A stretch of 64,000 nucleotides of DNA, taken from Megascapheus bottae (Eukaryota; Chordata; Mammalia; Rodentia; Geomyidae). The DNA lies in NCBI GenBank assembly GCA_024803745.1, contig JANJXV010000002.1:40941757-41005756 (forward strand), given 5' to 3'. A program made the translations under genes and the position numbers. Positions 34,340 to 46,799 of this stretch are shown piece by piece. Below the pieces are notes generated by a model that was not told where the DNA came from, ran no database searches, and saw only the letters and a program-made list of their open reading frames with translations. Numbering within the stretch: the first letter of the stretch is position 1; the number at the start of each line of letters is the position of its first letter.

Positions 34340-35110
34340 ATCATGTAAATGAAATGATCTTCTATCTGTGATATGCATTTGGGGAAAAGGTTACTAAGTT
34401 CTTGGCTAAGAACTCTGAGCTCCATGGCACTTTGGGGTAGTAAAATGCCCAGCACACCCATTCAGCCCAGAGCAGGACTGAATTGTCATAATGAAATGGG
34501 CACAGTGGGATGACAAAAATCATAGTATGCTTGCAAAAAGACATAGCTTCAAATAGAAACCAAATATTTTTATACAATATGAAAAGGAACTACACCAAGA
34601 GAGTGGAAAAAAATCAGGTGGAACTGATCTCAATAGAACTGAGTTGGCCATGTCTGTTTTGTTTGAGAAAACATGTTTCTGTCCCAACATTAGCACATGC
34701 ACTGCGGAGTCCCATGTGATTAACAAAATCATCGTGAAACGTTGGCATGTGTTGGGCACAGATGAAAAATTAAATGGCATCTTTAAATTCCCACCCCTGG
34801 TCTCATTTAAGGGAGAATGTTGTTGCACTTGGATAGCAGTCCTTCTAATCAGGCAGCGCATTTCCTATCACATCCAACACCTGGCTGACTCCTGAGTGCC
34901 AACTGTGCCCAATGCAATGATATGTCTGGAAGCAATTATTTCTATCACCCACATAAGGACAGAGAATATGAGATTCATCCCATGCTTAACTCTCACACAG
35001 ATTTCATTTTTCATTTTAAATGCTTCTGTGGTTGGCCCATGTAGTATCACCTGAGTCCCCAAAAGAGAAATTTCCTAAAAACAAAAAGAAGATGAAGCGT
35101 ACCAGGAAAG
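34340..35110. other. Repeat-free block, possible conserved non-coding DNA
   Basis: About 770 bp with more balanced composition than its surroundings, no recognisable repeat, and several overlapping but unrelated frames of 64-113 codons on both strands. None shows protein family features. Conservation is a guess from composition. Confidence 0.25.
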
Positions 35111-35823
35111 GGAAAAAATACTCAACCATTTCTGCAAAGCAAGTGTGCATATATATAATTAATACCGTCATTAAACTAAGCATGATGCTGCTTTTATCAG
35201 ATTTGAAGAGTTGATCTGTTTTCAAGATGTATGTGTGTATATGTGAGAAAGAGAGAAATAGAACTCTCTTTTTATTTTATATTATAAAAAGATAAGTATT
35301 TTGATGGATACAGATAAGATTTGGAATACTAGTAATTACCCCAACTTAAATCCACCCATGTTGACCTTAGATAGCCCTTTTGTGTTTCAGGAATTGATTA
35401 ATTATCTCTCCTTTTTCAGAACCCTGTGGTAGGGAGATGAGGAATTCTTTACACTCTTCTGAAAGTCAATCAATTCATGCAAGAAAATATACTGTATCAT
35501 ATTTAGCATACTTAGCTTTTATGAAACAACTGGTAAGTAATTATGAAAAGATGGTGGTAGAAAAGATGGCCCAAATAAAGTATATTTATTTCATCTACAT
35601 ATTTGAAAAGATTCAAGTATTTCCTGCTTTCACATACTATTGTTGTTTTAATTGGGGCTTTGCATAATTTAAGTGAGTTCACTATGCTTTTCCTTGGCAA
35701 AATGCAAAAAAGTAGAGTTTTCCATAACCTACTGTAATGCCTTTCAATAATATATAAGAAATACAAATATATATTTGGAAAGTGAGAAATAACAGTTTTA
35801 CATGGATTAAAAAGTTATAATTT
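35111..35823. other. Intergenic DNA, no gene seen
   Basis: AT-rich, no recognisable gene or repeat. Confidence 0.5.
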
Positions 35824-36037
35824 GCGGGGCGTGGTGTAATCCTAGCTACTCCGGAGGTGGAGATCTGAGGTTGTGGTTCAAAGCCAGCCTGAGCACTAAA
35901 GGCCATGAGACTCTTATCTCCAATTAATCACTATAAAAGGGGAAAAAGGGCTGGATTCAAATGGGTAAGGCGGTAGCCTTGAGCTGAAGAGCTCAGGGAC
36001 AGCACCCAGGCTCAGAGTTAAAGCCCCGTGACCCATA
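35824..36037 (+). mobile_element. SINE type B
   Basis: 'gcggggcgtggtgtaatcct' has a deletion in the B1 part relative to other copies. It is followed by 'ggttcaaagccagcctgagc' and the tRNA-like right end 'gttaaagccccgtgaccc'. Flanks 'gttataattt' and 'gttacaattt' suggest a target duplication. Confidence 0.85.
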
Positions 36038-36099
36038 AAAATGTTACAATTTTACAGAGTAATATTAAATTTTGTTTTCACCAATAAACTCAAATTCGA

Positions 36100-36101
<2 letters not shown>

Positions 36102-36148
<47 letters not shown>
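36102..36148. repeat. (CA)n microsatellite with short inverted (TG)n
   Basis: About 47 bp of CA, followed two bases later by 'ttgtgtgtgtag', which can pair with it. Confidence 0.95.
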
Positions 36149-36161
36149 ATTGTGTGTGTAG

Positions 36162-37429
36162 CTTTCTGTCACACCACTTTTTGAACCCAATGTATAGAAT
36201 TCACACCTTCTCATCTTTATTCATTATTGAAAAAGAAAGTGGCTGCCTGGTTATAGCAGACAGATAATGGGAGCATTCTGTTACAAAACACAAAGAGAGA
36301 ATTCATTTTGGCATGAGCTATTCCCTTCTTGGATCCGTAGAATCCTACATCCAAGTGGCAGGAAAAGGAAATACTGACAATGAAGGACATCATCTGGTTT
36401 TCCTTTGGAAATCATATTTCTGAGAATCTGAATTGTGCGAATACTACTCAATTTATATCACAAGTCTTTTTCCTGGATATACAACAAAATATGATGAAAT
36501 TATATACTTGGTCTATGAGTCATTTTATAATGGTAAAAATTTATTTGTTATTCTAAGTATGTTTTGAATTGGTTGTGATATACAAATTCAGCATGCCAAA
36601 AATGTCATAGCTATAGAAATAGAGACTTTTTAAGTTTTCAAGGGTTAAGAGTTGAATAAGATAAGAGGAAAGTGTATGAAGTCATAAGAGGACTGTAGAA
36701 ATGTGTTTATAGTTCCAGAAGTACTGTTAAATTGATTATGGACATACTGTCCTACACTAGTGCCAAACTATAAGAATTGTATATTTGAATACAAATCAGC
36801 ACAAATGAAACAAAGATTCTGAGTAAGATCAGTAAATTAGTTGGTAGTGAAGATCAGTAATTTTTAGTAGTGATTTGCATCATAGTTTTTCAAGAAGCCA
36901 GAGAAAGTGCACAGGAAACATCCCTGAAATGTTTATTATATTTTATATTTACATAAGTATGATATATTGTATAAATATTTACATATACTGATATTTATTC
37001 TAGTAAGTCATCACATATATGATATAAATCATATGTATATAGAGAGATAGGTAGAAAATATAACTTTATTATTGTATATTTAGAAAGCTTCACTTCCATC
37101 TTCAAAACTACATCTTCATAATACCACCATCACCACTAACAATAAAAACTTAAAAATTAACTATTCTAAGATCCTGTAGAGAATTTATATCATAGAGAAA
37201 ACTTACTGTCTTCAAAGCAGACAAGAAGATAGAAAGAACCATATTATAGTGTACTGGAATAAGTTCCAGGAGCAGAAAGCATTGCTGAAATGAGAATAGG
37301 GTTAAGACAATAACACAGGAATGTAACAGAAAGCACCCCAAATCTTAGACATTACTTAACATTATTAGGGAAGCCGACAGACAATAGGCAAGACACAATA
37401 GAATACCAGGGAAAATTGTAGCCTCTGCC
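36162..37429. other. AT-rich intergenic DNA, no gene seen
   Basis: About 1.3 kb with no recognisable gene or repeat. Confidence 0.5.
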
Positions 37430-37763
37430 CTAACCCCTTTATCAGATAATAACAATCTAAATCCTAACTGGATAAATATATCTACCATGTCATGTCTAGC
37501 CTTCAACAAAAACATTACAAGACATATTTTAAAAAACAGCTTGAATAATTATAAGTTTTTTTAAATCTTAAAATAAATAGCACTACTGACATACAAACAC
37601 ACACATTCATGATAAAAAGTACAGATTAAAGAGTAAAGCCAAGCATCAGGACAATATTCAGATATGGCTGAGATGTTGAGATTATCACTCTAGTAATTTT
37701 AATCTACTATTAGTCACAGTAACAGTTGTGGTGGAAGAAGTAGGTACAATCTTCTAATAATTA

Positions 37764-37832
37764 TGGGTACAGCTCAGCAGTAAGTTCATGTTCAGCATGC
37801 ATAAGAAACAGGTTTAAACTGTCAACACCACC
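37764..37832 (+). mobile_element. Old ID-like SINE monomer
   Basis: 'acagctcagcagtaagttca', 'agcatgcataagaaacaggt' and 'aaactgtcaacaccacc' follow the order of the ID/tRNA-like unit. Diverged, single unit only. Confidence 0.55.
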
Positions 37833-38240
37833 TCCAGATTTTGTCAGTATGCAAGAACACAGATGTATTGAAGGGAGACATAGGAAACAGTAAAACCCGA
37901 AGAACTAAAAATTTTCAAATTCACTTGTGTTTTTGGAGAAAAACCATAGGGAGTAAGGAAGATAAGATGCCAGAATTAAGGTTGGCTTCTGCCACCATAG
38001 ATAGAGCAAATAATAAACCCAATCCAAATCTTGAATTGACATAAGATCTCCTTTTCAAAATTATACAAATGTCTGCAATATATATACAATGAAGAAAATG
38101 AAAGTTGAAACAAATTATCTAAGACATAGGGGCAAACTTAGTGTGACACTTGATGGGAATGCCAAAAGTATAAGAAAGTATAAGAAAGGTGCTGAGGAAG
38201 TGTTTGATGTAAAAATAGTAGAAGAATTTCTAAAAATGAT

Positions 38241-38467
38241 AACTTGGCACTATGGCTCACGCCTGTAATTCTAGTTACTCAGGAGGCTGAGATCTGAGGA
38301 TCGCAGATCAAAGCCAGCCCTGGCACTAAAGTCTGTGAGACTCTTATTTCAAATTAATCACTAGAAAATGGGAAGTGTGGCTGTGGTACAAGGAGTAGGG
38401 CACTAGCCTTGAGCTGAAGAGCTCAGGGATAGCACTCAGGCTCAGAGTACAAGCCCATGATACCCAC
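38241..38467 (+). mobile_element. SINE type B
   Basis: 'ggcactatggctcacgcctg', 'taattctagttactcaggag', 'gatcaaagccagccctggca' and right part 'agccttgagctgaagagctc', ending 'gagtacaagcccatga'. Lies inside the ancient L1. Confidence 0.9.
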
Positions 38468-39089
38468 CTCCTCATATACAAAATTCTAAAATAAATGGCA
38501 GAACACAAAACAGGATAAATATCATGCAATCTGTGTTTTAAAACATCATATTTAAGACTAAAAGACTCAATGCTGAATTCCACAAAATTCAAAGGAAAAA
38601 GCATCTTCCATAGGAAGGAACAATGATAAGAATTACATTTATTTCATCAGGAAGCATGCAAGAAAAAAAAGATGGTGGAGTTTAATATTTGTATTCATGG
38701 AAAAGAAAAGACAGAAAGCTATGAATATGGAATTATTTACCCAGTGAAATCACCCTTCAAAAATGAAAGAAGTAAAACTGTTCCCTGAAAAACAACTGAG
38801 GAAATTTATTGTCAGTAAACCTGCCTCAGAAGAAATGCTGAGAGAGTTCTTCAAAGAGAAGAAAAATGATACAGCCCAGAAACGTGAATCACTGAACAAA
38901 AGCATTAGAGGAGGAATATATGGAAGCTACCTACTATTTTTAATTCTTATGAAAGATAATGATATCTTCAAAATAATAATAACACTAATGTGCTTGTGAT
39001 CATGCTTAATTAAATCCTCTTGCTAAGAGAAGAAAAAAGAGGCAGAAAACAATCCTATGTACACATGCATGTATCTTTTACATGTAATA

Positions 39090-39106
39090 TACATATATAT
39101 ATATAT
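39090..39106. repeat. Short (TA)n
   Basis: 'acatatatatatatatgg', a minor run. Confidence 0.8.
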
Positions 39107-40422
39107 GGAAAGAGGAAGAAAGCAGAAAGAGAACAGCAGAGAGGAAGACAGAACTTATTCAATATTGGAGATAAATAATCATAAATATTGACTTTATGAA
39201 TATTAAAAGGGAAATAAATAAATGTTGTAAATAACTTGGTGCCAAAATTAGATGATCTAGAAAAAATGGTTCATTTATTCAAATGACAAAACTCTGAGCA
39301 AAGAGAAATTTTATTTAACAAGGATTTAATAACTAATTCCTTTTAAAGCCACAGATTCAAATGAGTTAACTAGTGGATTGTGTTGAACATTTAAAGAAGA
39401 AACTTCTTAATTGGACACAGTGTCTTCATGGTGAAAAACAGAAAGTGACCAAAAAAGGTCATTGTTTTCATAATACCCAAACCAATCAAAGATAATAAAA
39501 GACCAGAAAATTACAGAGCGCCATCGCTAATGAGTTCACAGATGACTTTAATCCATAAAGCATGCGATAAGTTATATTCTACCACCAAATGAAATGTATT
39601 CCAGTCCTGGAAAGCTGCTTTTAAGCACTTAAAAAACTTATACAATTTCTCCCACCAACAAGTTTAAAAAACTCACACAAGCATGCAAATAAATACAGAA
39701 CACATATTTGACAGAATTCAATACTTACCCATTATTTCTTTTATATTCTGTCAACCAGAAAAAGAGGAAACATTTTTCAATTGGCAAATATAATGTGTAA
39801 AAAAAACCTTTGATTAATGGTGGAAGTAATAGTGAGATGACATTTGCTTTTCCACTTGGATCAGAACAAGACAAGAGATTTACGTGGTAGAATGTCTAGT
39901 CTGCAATGCAACACTCTGAGACCAAAATTTAAAACAACACCAGCATCCAGAAAGGATTTTTTTCTCATCACTTTTTTACAACATCATGGATAAAGCCATA
40001 GCTAATACACTGTGTAAAGAAAAGGGAAATAAATGGAATATAGATTTAGAAAGAAGTATTAAAATTGTCTATGTCTCTGCATGAAAATGGCACAATGAAA
40101 CCCACTAAAAATTGTTAGCATGGGGAAAAGAAAGAAACAAAGGCAATTTATTCAACGGAAATCTAAAGGGCAATCTTATCAAGATTCACTATGTATATAT
40201 AAAATATATTTGAATATAGTATATATATGAAATGCCATCATGAAACCCCTGTTATATAATTAATATACACTAACAAAAACTAAAAGCATCATAAGTACAT
40301 TACTCAAATTGAAACTAGAAATTCAAAATAGGTAGTTAATATATATGCAAAATTTACAATGAAGCTACAATAAAATATATAGACCTATAACAACAAGTGC
40401 CATTTTTCTGTCTCTTTATTTT

Positions 40423-40623
40423 TTATTTATTTTTTTTCCCAGCCCTGGGGCTTAAACTTTGGGCCTGGGCACTCTCCTAGAGCTTCATTTGCTTAAGGCT
40501 CTATCACTCGAGCCCCAGCACTACTTTTGTTTTTTTGTGATTATGTGATACTGAGAAATCAAATCCAGATCTTCATACATGCTAGGTAAGCACTCTACTA
40601 CCAAGCCACATTCCTAGCCCCAG
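40423..40623 (-). mobile_element. SINE type A
   Basis: Reverse-strand copy from T-rich 'tttttttcccagccctgggg' to 'aagccacattcctagcccc'. Flanks 'aagtgccattttt' and 'aaatgcaattttt' are a probable diverged duplication. Confidence 0.85.
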
Positions 40624-40639
40624 GAAATGCAATTTTTTA

Positions 40640-41411
40640 AAGCAGTAAAAGATGTTGAAATCAGAAATGAAAAATAATTACACATACTGGCTATTTCTAT
40701 GATACATTTTCCCATGAAGTATGTAAGTTTGCATCCATATTTTGTGGTCCGATGATAATTTCTGAAAATTTAGTTTATATTACAGAATTTTAAACTTCCC
40801 TACCATAATGATAAAGAACCATGCTTTTAGTTATTTTCTTTAAAAGGATTAAAGGTTGAATAAACATTTGAGATGTCAATCTAAATTTATTTGACCATAA
40901 ATAGGCTAAGTGAAACTTATCTTTCCTACCTTTTTTTTATAACTAATAAGGTCACCTAATTTCAAATGCTTTATACATTAAATTTTATAGTATTAAATAT
41001 GAATTATTCATTTAATTTCTCATACTAATATAAATGTTCAGGAAGCTGTAAGACCAAATCAAATTCAGGATTCCAGATAGGCAAACTATTCAAAATGGAA
41101 AATAAATTTTCTAAGATATGTAGTTTCATATTTTAACCTCATGAGAAGTATGAAATTAAGTTTGTATTTTTACCATACACTAAATTAACATATTCATTAA
41201 TAAGCATGTATAATCTTGTTAATTAAAAATAAAGAATTTAAAATAGAAAGCAAAACTATGGCACCTGAGGTCTTGGGTATTAAACTTTTGTGGGCTTAAG
41301 AGGAATATATAGCAAGTATAGTGAATAATCTAGTTATTTATTTATGAATGTTAATTTTAACAATTAAAATCACTGTATAAAAATCAATGATGAGGAAAAT
41401 GTCAAAACTTA
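40640..41411. other. AT-rich intergenic DNA, no gene seen
   Basis: No recognisable gene. Some of it may be further ancient L1. Confidence 0.45.
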
Positions 41412-41640
41412 AAGCCAGGCACAGGTGACCCTTGCCTGTAATTGTAGCTAATCTGAAAGTTGAGGTCTGAGCATCATGATTTCATGCTTGCCTGGCAGTA
41501 AAGTCCATGAGATTTTCATCTTCAATTAATCAAAAAAGCACAAAGGGAGATGGAGCGCCAGTGGCAGAGAACTAGCCTTGAGCAAAACAACCTCTGGGAT
41601 CATTCCCCAGCCCTGAATTCAAACCCCAGGCCTTTAAAAA
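41412..41640 (+). mobile_element. SINE type B, diverged
   Basis: 'agccaggcacaggtgaccct', 'tgcctgtaattgtagctaat', 'tggcagtaaagtccatgaga', right part 'ggcagagaactagccttgag' and 'gaattcaaaccccagg'. Confidence 0.8.
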
Positions 41641-41709
41641 GGGGTCTAAATAAAAGATGTCTATTGTTGACTATTGATTTGGTGTCTCTAAAAAATTGTA
41701 CTATTTGAG

Positions 41710-41903
41710 GGGCCGGGAATTTGGCCTAGTGGTAAGAGTGCTTGCCTAGCATGCATGAAGACCAGGGTTTGAATCCTCCATACCACATATATAAAAAAAG
41801 CTGGGAGTGGTGCTGTGGCTCAAGTGGTAGAGTTCTAGCCTTGAGAAAGTCCAGGGACAGTGCTCAGGCCCTGAGTTTATTCCCCACTACTGAAAAAAAA
41901 AAG
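41710..41903 (+). mobile_element. SINE type A with diverged duplication
   Basis: 'gggaatttggcctagtggta', 'gcatgcatgaagaccagggt', second unit 'ggctcaagtggtagag'. A-tail of 10. Flanks 41694-41709 and 41904-41919 agree at 13 of 16 positions. Confidence 0.92.
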
Positions 41904-41984
41904 AATTATACTACTTCAGTTCTCCCTTTAATCTACATATTTCATTTAATGAAATTTTGTACACTTGCATACTTCTAAACTAAT

Positions 41985-42270
41985 TCTAGCTTCCACAAAT
42001 GAGAAAAAGTATATAAGCTTTGTCTCTCTTGGCCTGACTTACTTCACTTAATATATTTTCCAGGTTCTTCCATTTCTTAGTGCTGTGGAGTCAAAAGAAG
42101 GGTAGACAAATCAAGATAAGGAAGGTGGAGGGAATGCAGGCAAAAATTCAATATATATCCTATAAAATTTAGACAAGTAAGGGAAGGGGATTGGGAAGGA
42201 AGGAAAAGAATGTTCAAATGGGTGACACTGACCAAGATGCATCCTCTTCAGAAATTTTTGTTGATATGCA
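41985..42270 (+). mobile_element. Small L1 with 5' inversion
   Basis: The left part (about 41985-42090) is reverse-strand L1 ('ggcctgacttacttcactta', 'ggttcttccatttctta'). The right part (about 42093-42270) is a forward L1-type 3'UTR ('ggaaggtggagggaatgcag', 'gggtgacactgaccaagatg'). This is consistent with a twin-primed older L1, although the two parts could also be separate fragments. Confidence 0.5.
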
Positions 42271-42295
42271 ACTACTTAAAGATAATTTTTATTTT

Positions 42296-42472
42296 ATTTT
42301 TTTGCCAGGGCTTGCACTCCAGCCTGGACACTGTCCTTGAGATTTCTCAAGGCTAGCATTCTATCACTTGAGACAGCACCACTTTTGGCTTTTTTTTGTG
42401 GGTGATACCTAGGAATTCAACCCAGGGCTTCATGCATGCTAGGCAATCACTGTATAGCTTAGTCCACACTCC
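42296..42472 (-). mobile_element. SINE type A with 14-bp duplication
   Basis: 'tgccagggcttgcactccag' to 'agcttagtccacactcc' on the reverse strand. Flanks 'aaagataattttta' (42278-42291) and 'aaagatagttttta' (42473-42486) differ at one position. Confidence 0.88.
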
Positions 42473-42486
42473 AAAGATAGTTTTTA

Positions 42487-42957
42487 AAATGTCAAAACTT
42501 TTAATAGTGTCATTGTCATGTTTAAATAATACCTTAGATAGCTGTATGGGAACCTAACCCCAAGGAAGAATGACTGATTGGTTCATAAGTTGATAAATTT
42601 CTCCCCTTCTTCTAACTCCACTTTTCTTTTTGCAATTCACCAGTAGCAATCAACTTTCAAAATGTCCCTTACTTTTGATGCAGCAAATTTTCTCCTAGGA
42701 GTCAGTCCAATAGAGATGCCTGCGTGTGTACATAAAAAACCTGTGTACTGATATTCCTTCTGACAGAAACCCTGATTATCAAGGACACATTCTAGGCAAT
42801 ATACAAATACATTAATTCAACAATAAATAAATAAGATATATAAACCAATACAATATTGTATATAAATATTATGTAGGATATATTAGAAAGCAATACAGCC
42901 CAAAAGATTATATTTTACTATATATCTTTTTTATTTATGTTTAGATAGATAAATAGA
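42487..42957. other. Intergenic DNA, no gene seen
   Basis: No recognisable gene or repeat. Confidence 0.45.
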
Positions 42958-43034
42958 TCTCTCTCATATATATCTATATATAGATATATCTATCTATATC
43001 TATCTATCTATATCTATCTATCTATATATATCTC
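42958..43034. repeat. (TATC)n/(TA)n microsatellite
   Basis: 'tctatctatatctatctatc'-type units over about 75 bp. Confidence 0.93.
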
Positions 43035-43595
43035 CACTGGGAGTATCCATAGCAACTTTTTCACAGCTGGTATCTCTGAAGAAAAGTTGGGAAAGTTTAT
43101 GGGGGATGGAGAGAAACTGTGAGAATTCTGTTTTTATTGGCTAATAATTTTGTGCAGTTCTCATTGGAACTTTTATATGTATGATATATTGCTTGAAAAT
43201 TAAAGCCTTAGATTAACATTAACCTTAGATTAACATTGTAAGAAAAAGAAATTCTTGCGACTTAGAATAATGAGTTGAAAGCATTTTGCATTTTTCTTTT
43301 GCTGATAATTCAAGATCAAATAATGTCTCATGAAAAATGTATTACTTACCTGTATCCACATTCCTCAATAGATTTTTCTCTGACTTTAAAACTCTCAAGA
43401 CAACTTTCAGTTAAAGATTTTGAAGAGTGAGCCAAAACTATTTGCAAGCATTAGAACACACTTAATAACTCCCACTAAAGTCTAAATGTGGCCTGAGTTG
43501 TGATCTGCTGTATTGACTCACCATCACTATTAGTATATAGATATGGATATGACATAAGTCATGGGCAGTTCTCATACTGCAATGGAACCACAGTA
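43035..43595. other. Intergenic DNA, no gene seen
   Basis: No recognisable gene or repeat between two microsatellites. Confidence 0.45.
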
Positions 43596-43641
43596 CACTA
43601 TATATATACATATATATATACATGTATATATATATATATAC
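43596..43641. repeat. (TA)n with ACATG interruptions
   Basis: 'tatatatacatatatatata' and so on over about 46 bp, strongly self-complementary. Confidence 0.92.
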
Positions 43642-43979
43642 TAAAGTTTGCTAAGAGAAAATTAGTAACTACGATAATGTTGGAAATGCTCACTGAATGG
43701 CTTGTAATAATCAATTAATCATATGCATGTATATTTAATCCACGGTTAGCTATGGGAAATAAGTAAATATGGCCATGCAGTGGTATAGATAATGACTTAT
43801 TTTCTGAAGAGTTATAGTTTCTTTTTTATTGAAGTAGTTATTAACATTGATTTTTACCTCATATTTAAAATGTCACGTTTAACAAACAATTATTTAAGAA
43901 GGGAATCTCTGTATACAATCACTGCCACTTAGGTTTTAGAACATAATTAAAATTAAGCATTAATCTATGAAATAAAACA

Positions 43980-44575
43980 TTATGTCTATAGAGTATATAG
44001 CCCATCATAGATTTTTACATCTATCTAGTTATGCTTATATCTCCAAGACCATGTCCTTAACATTGGGTACCCAAATATTGAGTAATCGCTCTTGTACTAT
44101 TTGGGTCTAATATCCACATATTAAGGATACCATGAGCCTTTTGTTCCTTTGGTCTTGACTTACTCAACATGATTCACTCTAGCTTCATCTACTTCCCAGC
44201 GAATGCCATTATTTTATATTGTCTGTTGGTTATGTAGAAATGCATTGTGTGTGTATGTATATATATATATATATTACATTTTTTGTATCCATTCATCTGC
44301 AGTATGGCATCTGGATTGTTTCCATCGCCTGGCTATTGTGAATAGTGCAGAGATTAACATAGCTGAGCAGGTGTCCTTATCATATCCTGGGTTATGATGC
44401 TCAGGATAGATGCCCAGGAGTGGTATGGTGGGATCATAGAGAAGGTCTATTTTCAGTTCTTTAAGAAACCTCCACACTGCTTTCCAGAGTGGCTAAACTA
44501 GTTTACATTCCCACCATCAGTGCAGTAGGGTTCCTATTTCTCCATAACCCCGCCAGCCTTTTACATTGTCTGAAT
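43980..44575 (-). mobile_element. Older L1 fragment, different family, minus strand
   Basis: The minus frame 44477-44274 encodes 'MWRFLKELKIDLLYDPTIPL' and 'ALFTIARRWKQSRCHTADEW', homologous to but distinct from the young ORF2 C-terminus ('LNIELPYDPEIPLLG'). Upstream sequence on the plus strand matches ORF2-end and 3'UTR blocks. A TG/TA run (44246-44275) interrupts it. Confidence 0.75.
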
Positions 44576-45589
44576 TCAGAATATTGGCTGAAGAGTTATA
44601 TAGTTTCTATGTCTCATCATGACTGTTTTCTTTTGGCTTGTTTTTGTTTTTCCTAATTTATAGCATTCTGCCCCAAGGAACACAATTATTCAGAGTCAGG
44701 AACAATACTGAAAAGAAAATAAAGTCTTGGCAGGGTTTAGTACAGGTAGCAAGTTAGCAAGGCCTTTTAGAAACATTTTGTGTTTCTTCAGATTGACACA
44801 GGATTTCTTGTAACTATTGATTGTACTTGGCTTCCTCTAGAATAGAATATATGGGATACACCCATAGTTCTTTATCTACATATTCCTCAACTTTCTCTCT
44901 CCTTCTCCTATTCATTTGTTATTCATCTATCTACACATCCACTCACCCATTCGTTTACTCACTATTTCCTTATTAGATGCATATTCTCACCTGTAGCTCA
45001 AATTATTATTTCTGTGTCAGTCTTGCCAGTACACTATGAGGTGACACAGCTATTCTCAGACTCATCTCTCAATAATCCTTCAATTACAAAGCTGTCTTCT
45101 GTATAAATATGGAAAAAACATAAAAAACATGTGAAAACTTTCAGTATGGAACTATTTCATTAGGCCTAATTGAATTGTTTTTGCAATGAGGTTTGTATTG
45201 ATAACATTCACTTTAACTGCAAAAAAAATATGTTGATCAGTTTTTGCTCAACTGCAATGCTTGGAAAGGAAAAGGGAAATAATGTACCTGTTCTTGCCAG
45301 GCTATCAAAGTTAAATAAAGGTAGTGTACTCATAAGTTGATTGGCCAGCTGTTCCCTACATGTGGATAGATGGATAATGACTCCCTAGATTCCATCAACC
45401 TAAAACACAACACGAATGCTGTCAGATTAACATGACACCTGCACTGTCAAATATGTCTCCAGCCATCTGGAATTCAGCATAACCACATCAAATCTCGCTG
45501 TTTCGCTTATTCTATCTACTTTTTGTGTAGAACACAACTAAACACAAAAACGTTCTTTAAAAACAGCACATAATTATATTTTTTTGCAA
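44576..45589. other. Intergenic DNA, no gene seen
   Basis: About 1 kb, no recognisable gene, RNA or young repeat. Confidence 0.5.
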
Positions 45590-46465
45590 AACTAGGGACC
45601 ACAAAGATGTACAAAATAAAAGGAAAAGACAATAAAAGCAACAACAACAGCAACAAATCTGTTTCCTTTCCTTGGAGTTCATTTTGTAAAATATTACTTT
45701 ATATGATCATATGCACATAGCTTTTGAGCCTTTGTGATCTGCTCCTATGAATCTTCCTTTAGTCTCACTGTGTGACTGTCTAGAGACCTGTGTAATTTTT
45801 CATGGCCCATTGTATTTTTTCAACCATCTAGAGTGTGTTTACTTTACACACACTTTACATTACACAAATGTACTCTCTGTTTCTTTAGATCTGGATTACA
45901 TTGCTTAATAAAAATTTTTCAGGTTTTTCCATTTCCTTACCAATGATATATCATTTTTTTCTGATGGAAGCATAAAATTACATTGTGTACATATACCACA
46001 TGGTCTTAACCCATTCATCCACAGAGGGGCATCTGACTTGATTCCATATCTTGACTATGGCAAACAATGTTGCAATGATCATAGTTGTGCTGGTCACCTT
46101 AGTGTGGCACTCTTTGTGTTCCCTTGAATAAATGCTCAGGAGTGAAATTGTTGGGTCATAGGAAAGGAAGCTCCTTGTCTAGTCCTTTTGAGGGACCTCT
46201 ATACTTATGCCCCCATCAATAGTGTAGTTAAGTTCCCACCAGCATAGAAAAAGTGAAACAGAGGGTAAACAATACAAGTGGTTCTCACTAGACATAATGT
46301 GGAAAATGAATTATAAATCTTGTATGTGGGTACTGGAGGGAAAAACTGGGAGAGAGCAAGGGAAGGGCAGCCACAGTTCAAAAAGAAATGTGCTCATTAT
46401 CTGACTCATGAAACTGTAGCCACTCTACATATCACCTCTATAATAAAATATGTTTAGAAAAATAA
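45590..46465 (+). mobile_element. Older L1 with probable 5' inversion
   Basis: 45590-46235 is L1 ORF2 end and 3'UTR on the reverse strand ('acccattcatccacagaggg', 'attgttgggtcataggaaag', 'ccaccagc'). 46240-46465 is a forward L1 3' end ('agcaagggaagggcagccac', 'cacctctataataaaa', AATAAA-like signal then A-rich). The arrangement fits twin priming of an older L1 family. Two independent insertions remain possible. Confidence 0.6.
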
Positions 46466-46799
46466 CAGTAATTTAAACACTCATTGTGATGTTTTAAAGA
46501 TGGCCTATAATTTACATTTTTAAAAACATTCTATGGCTTGAAATACATTTTCTTAATTTATATATTATTTATCTAACTGCACTAAGATCACTCTGACCCC
46601 TCAAGACAATATCAATTACTGCTTGGTTAATATTGAAATAAACTATGAGTTTTGAGAGTGCAGAATATTTCTCTAGACATAGATATGTGACTAACATTTT
46701 ACTGAGTTACATTGTATAATGGGTATCTGTATACAATCGCACTGAACCCCCATAAATATGTACCATTAGGTATCCATTACAAAAGGAAAATGCACTTCA

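Larger units (their letters stand above)
37430..40400 (+). mobile_element. Ancient L1, forward strand, heavily decayed
   Basis: Matches appear in the right order. 'cttcaacaaaaacattacaa' (37501) resembles an L1 5' region. 38750-38890 resembles the ORF1 C-terminal end: the open frame 38763-38999 has 'LFPEKQLRKFIVSKPASEEM' and 'LREFFKEKKN'. 39470-39640 resembles ORF2 'cccaaaccagacaaagat...' upstream of the RT palm. 39830-39890 keeps 'ggatcagaacaagacaaga' (before the GCPLSP region). 39990-40060 follows the RT core. Two SINE-type copies (37764, 38241) interrupt it. It belongs to an old mammalian L1 lineage, unlike the young copies. Confidence 0.6.

Noticed and set aside
34520..34861. Minus-strand 113-codon frame
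   Set aside because: Not similar to a known family by eye, overlaps other frames on both strands, and has no exon-like borders.
37764..37832. Functional tRNA gene
   Set aside because: It follows an ID-type SINE monomer rather than a foldable tRNA, and the B-box region is degraded.
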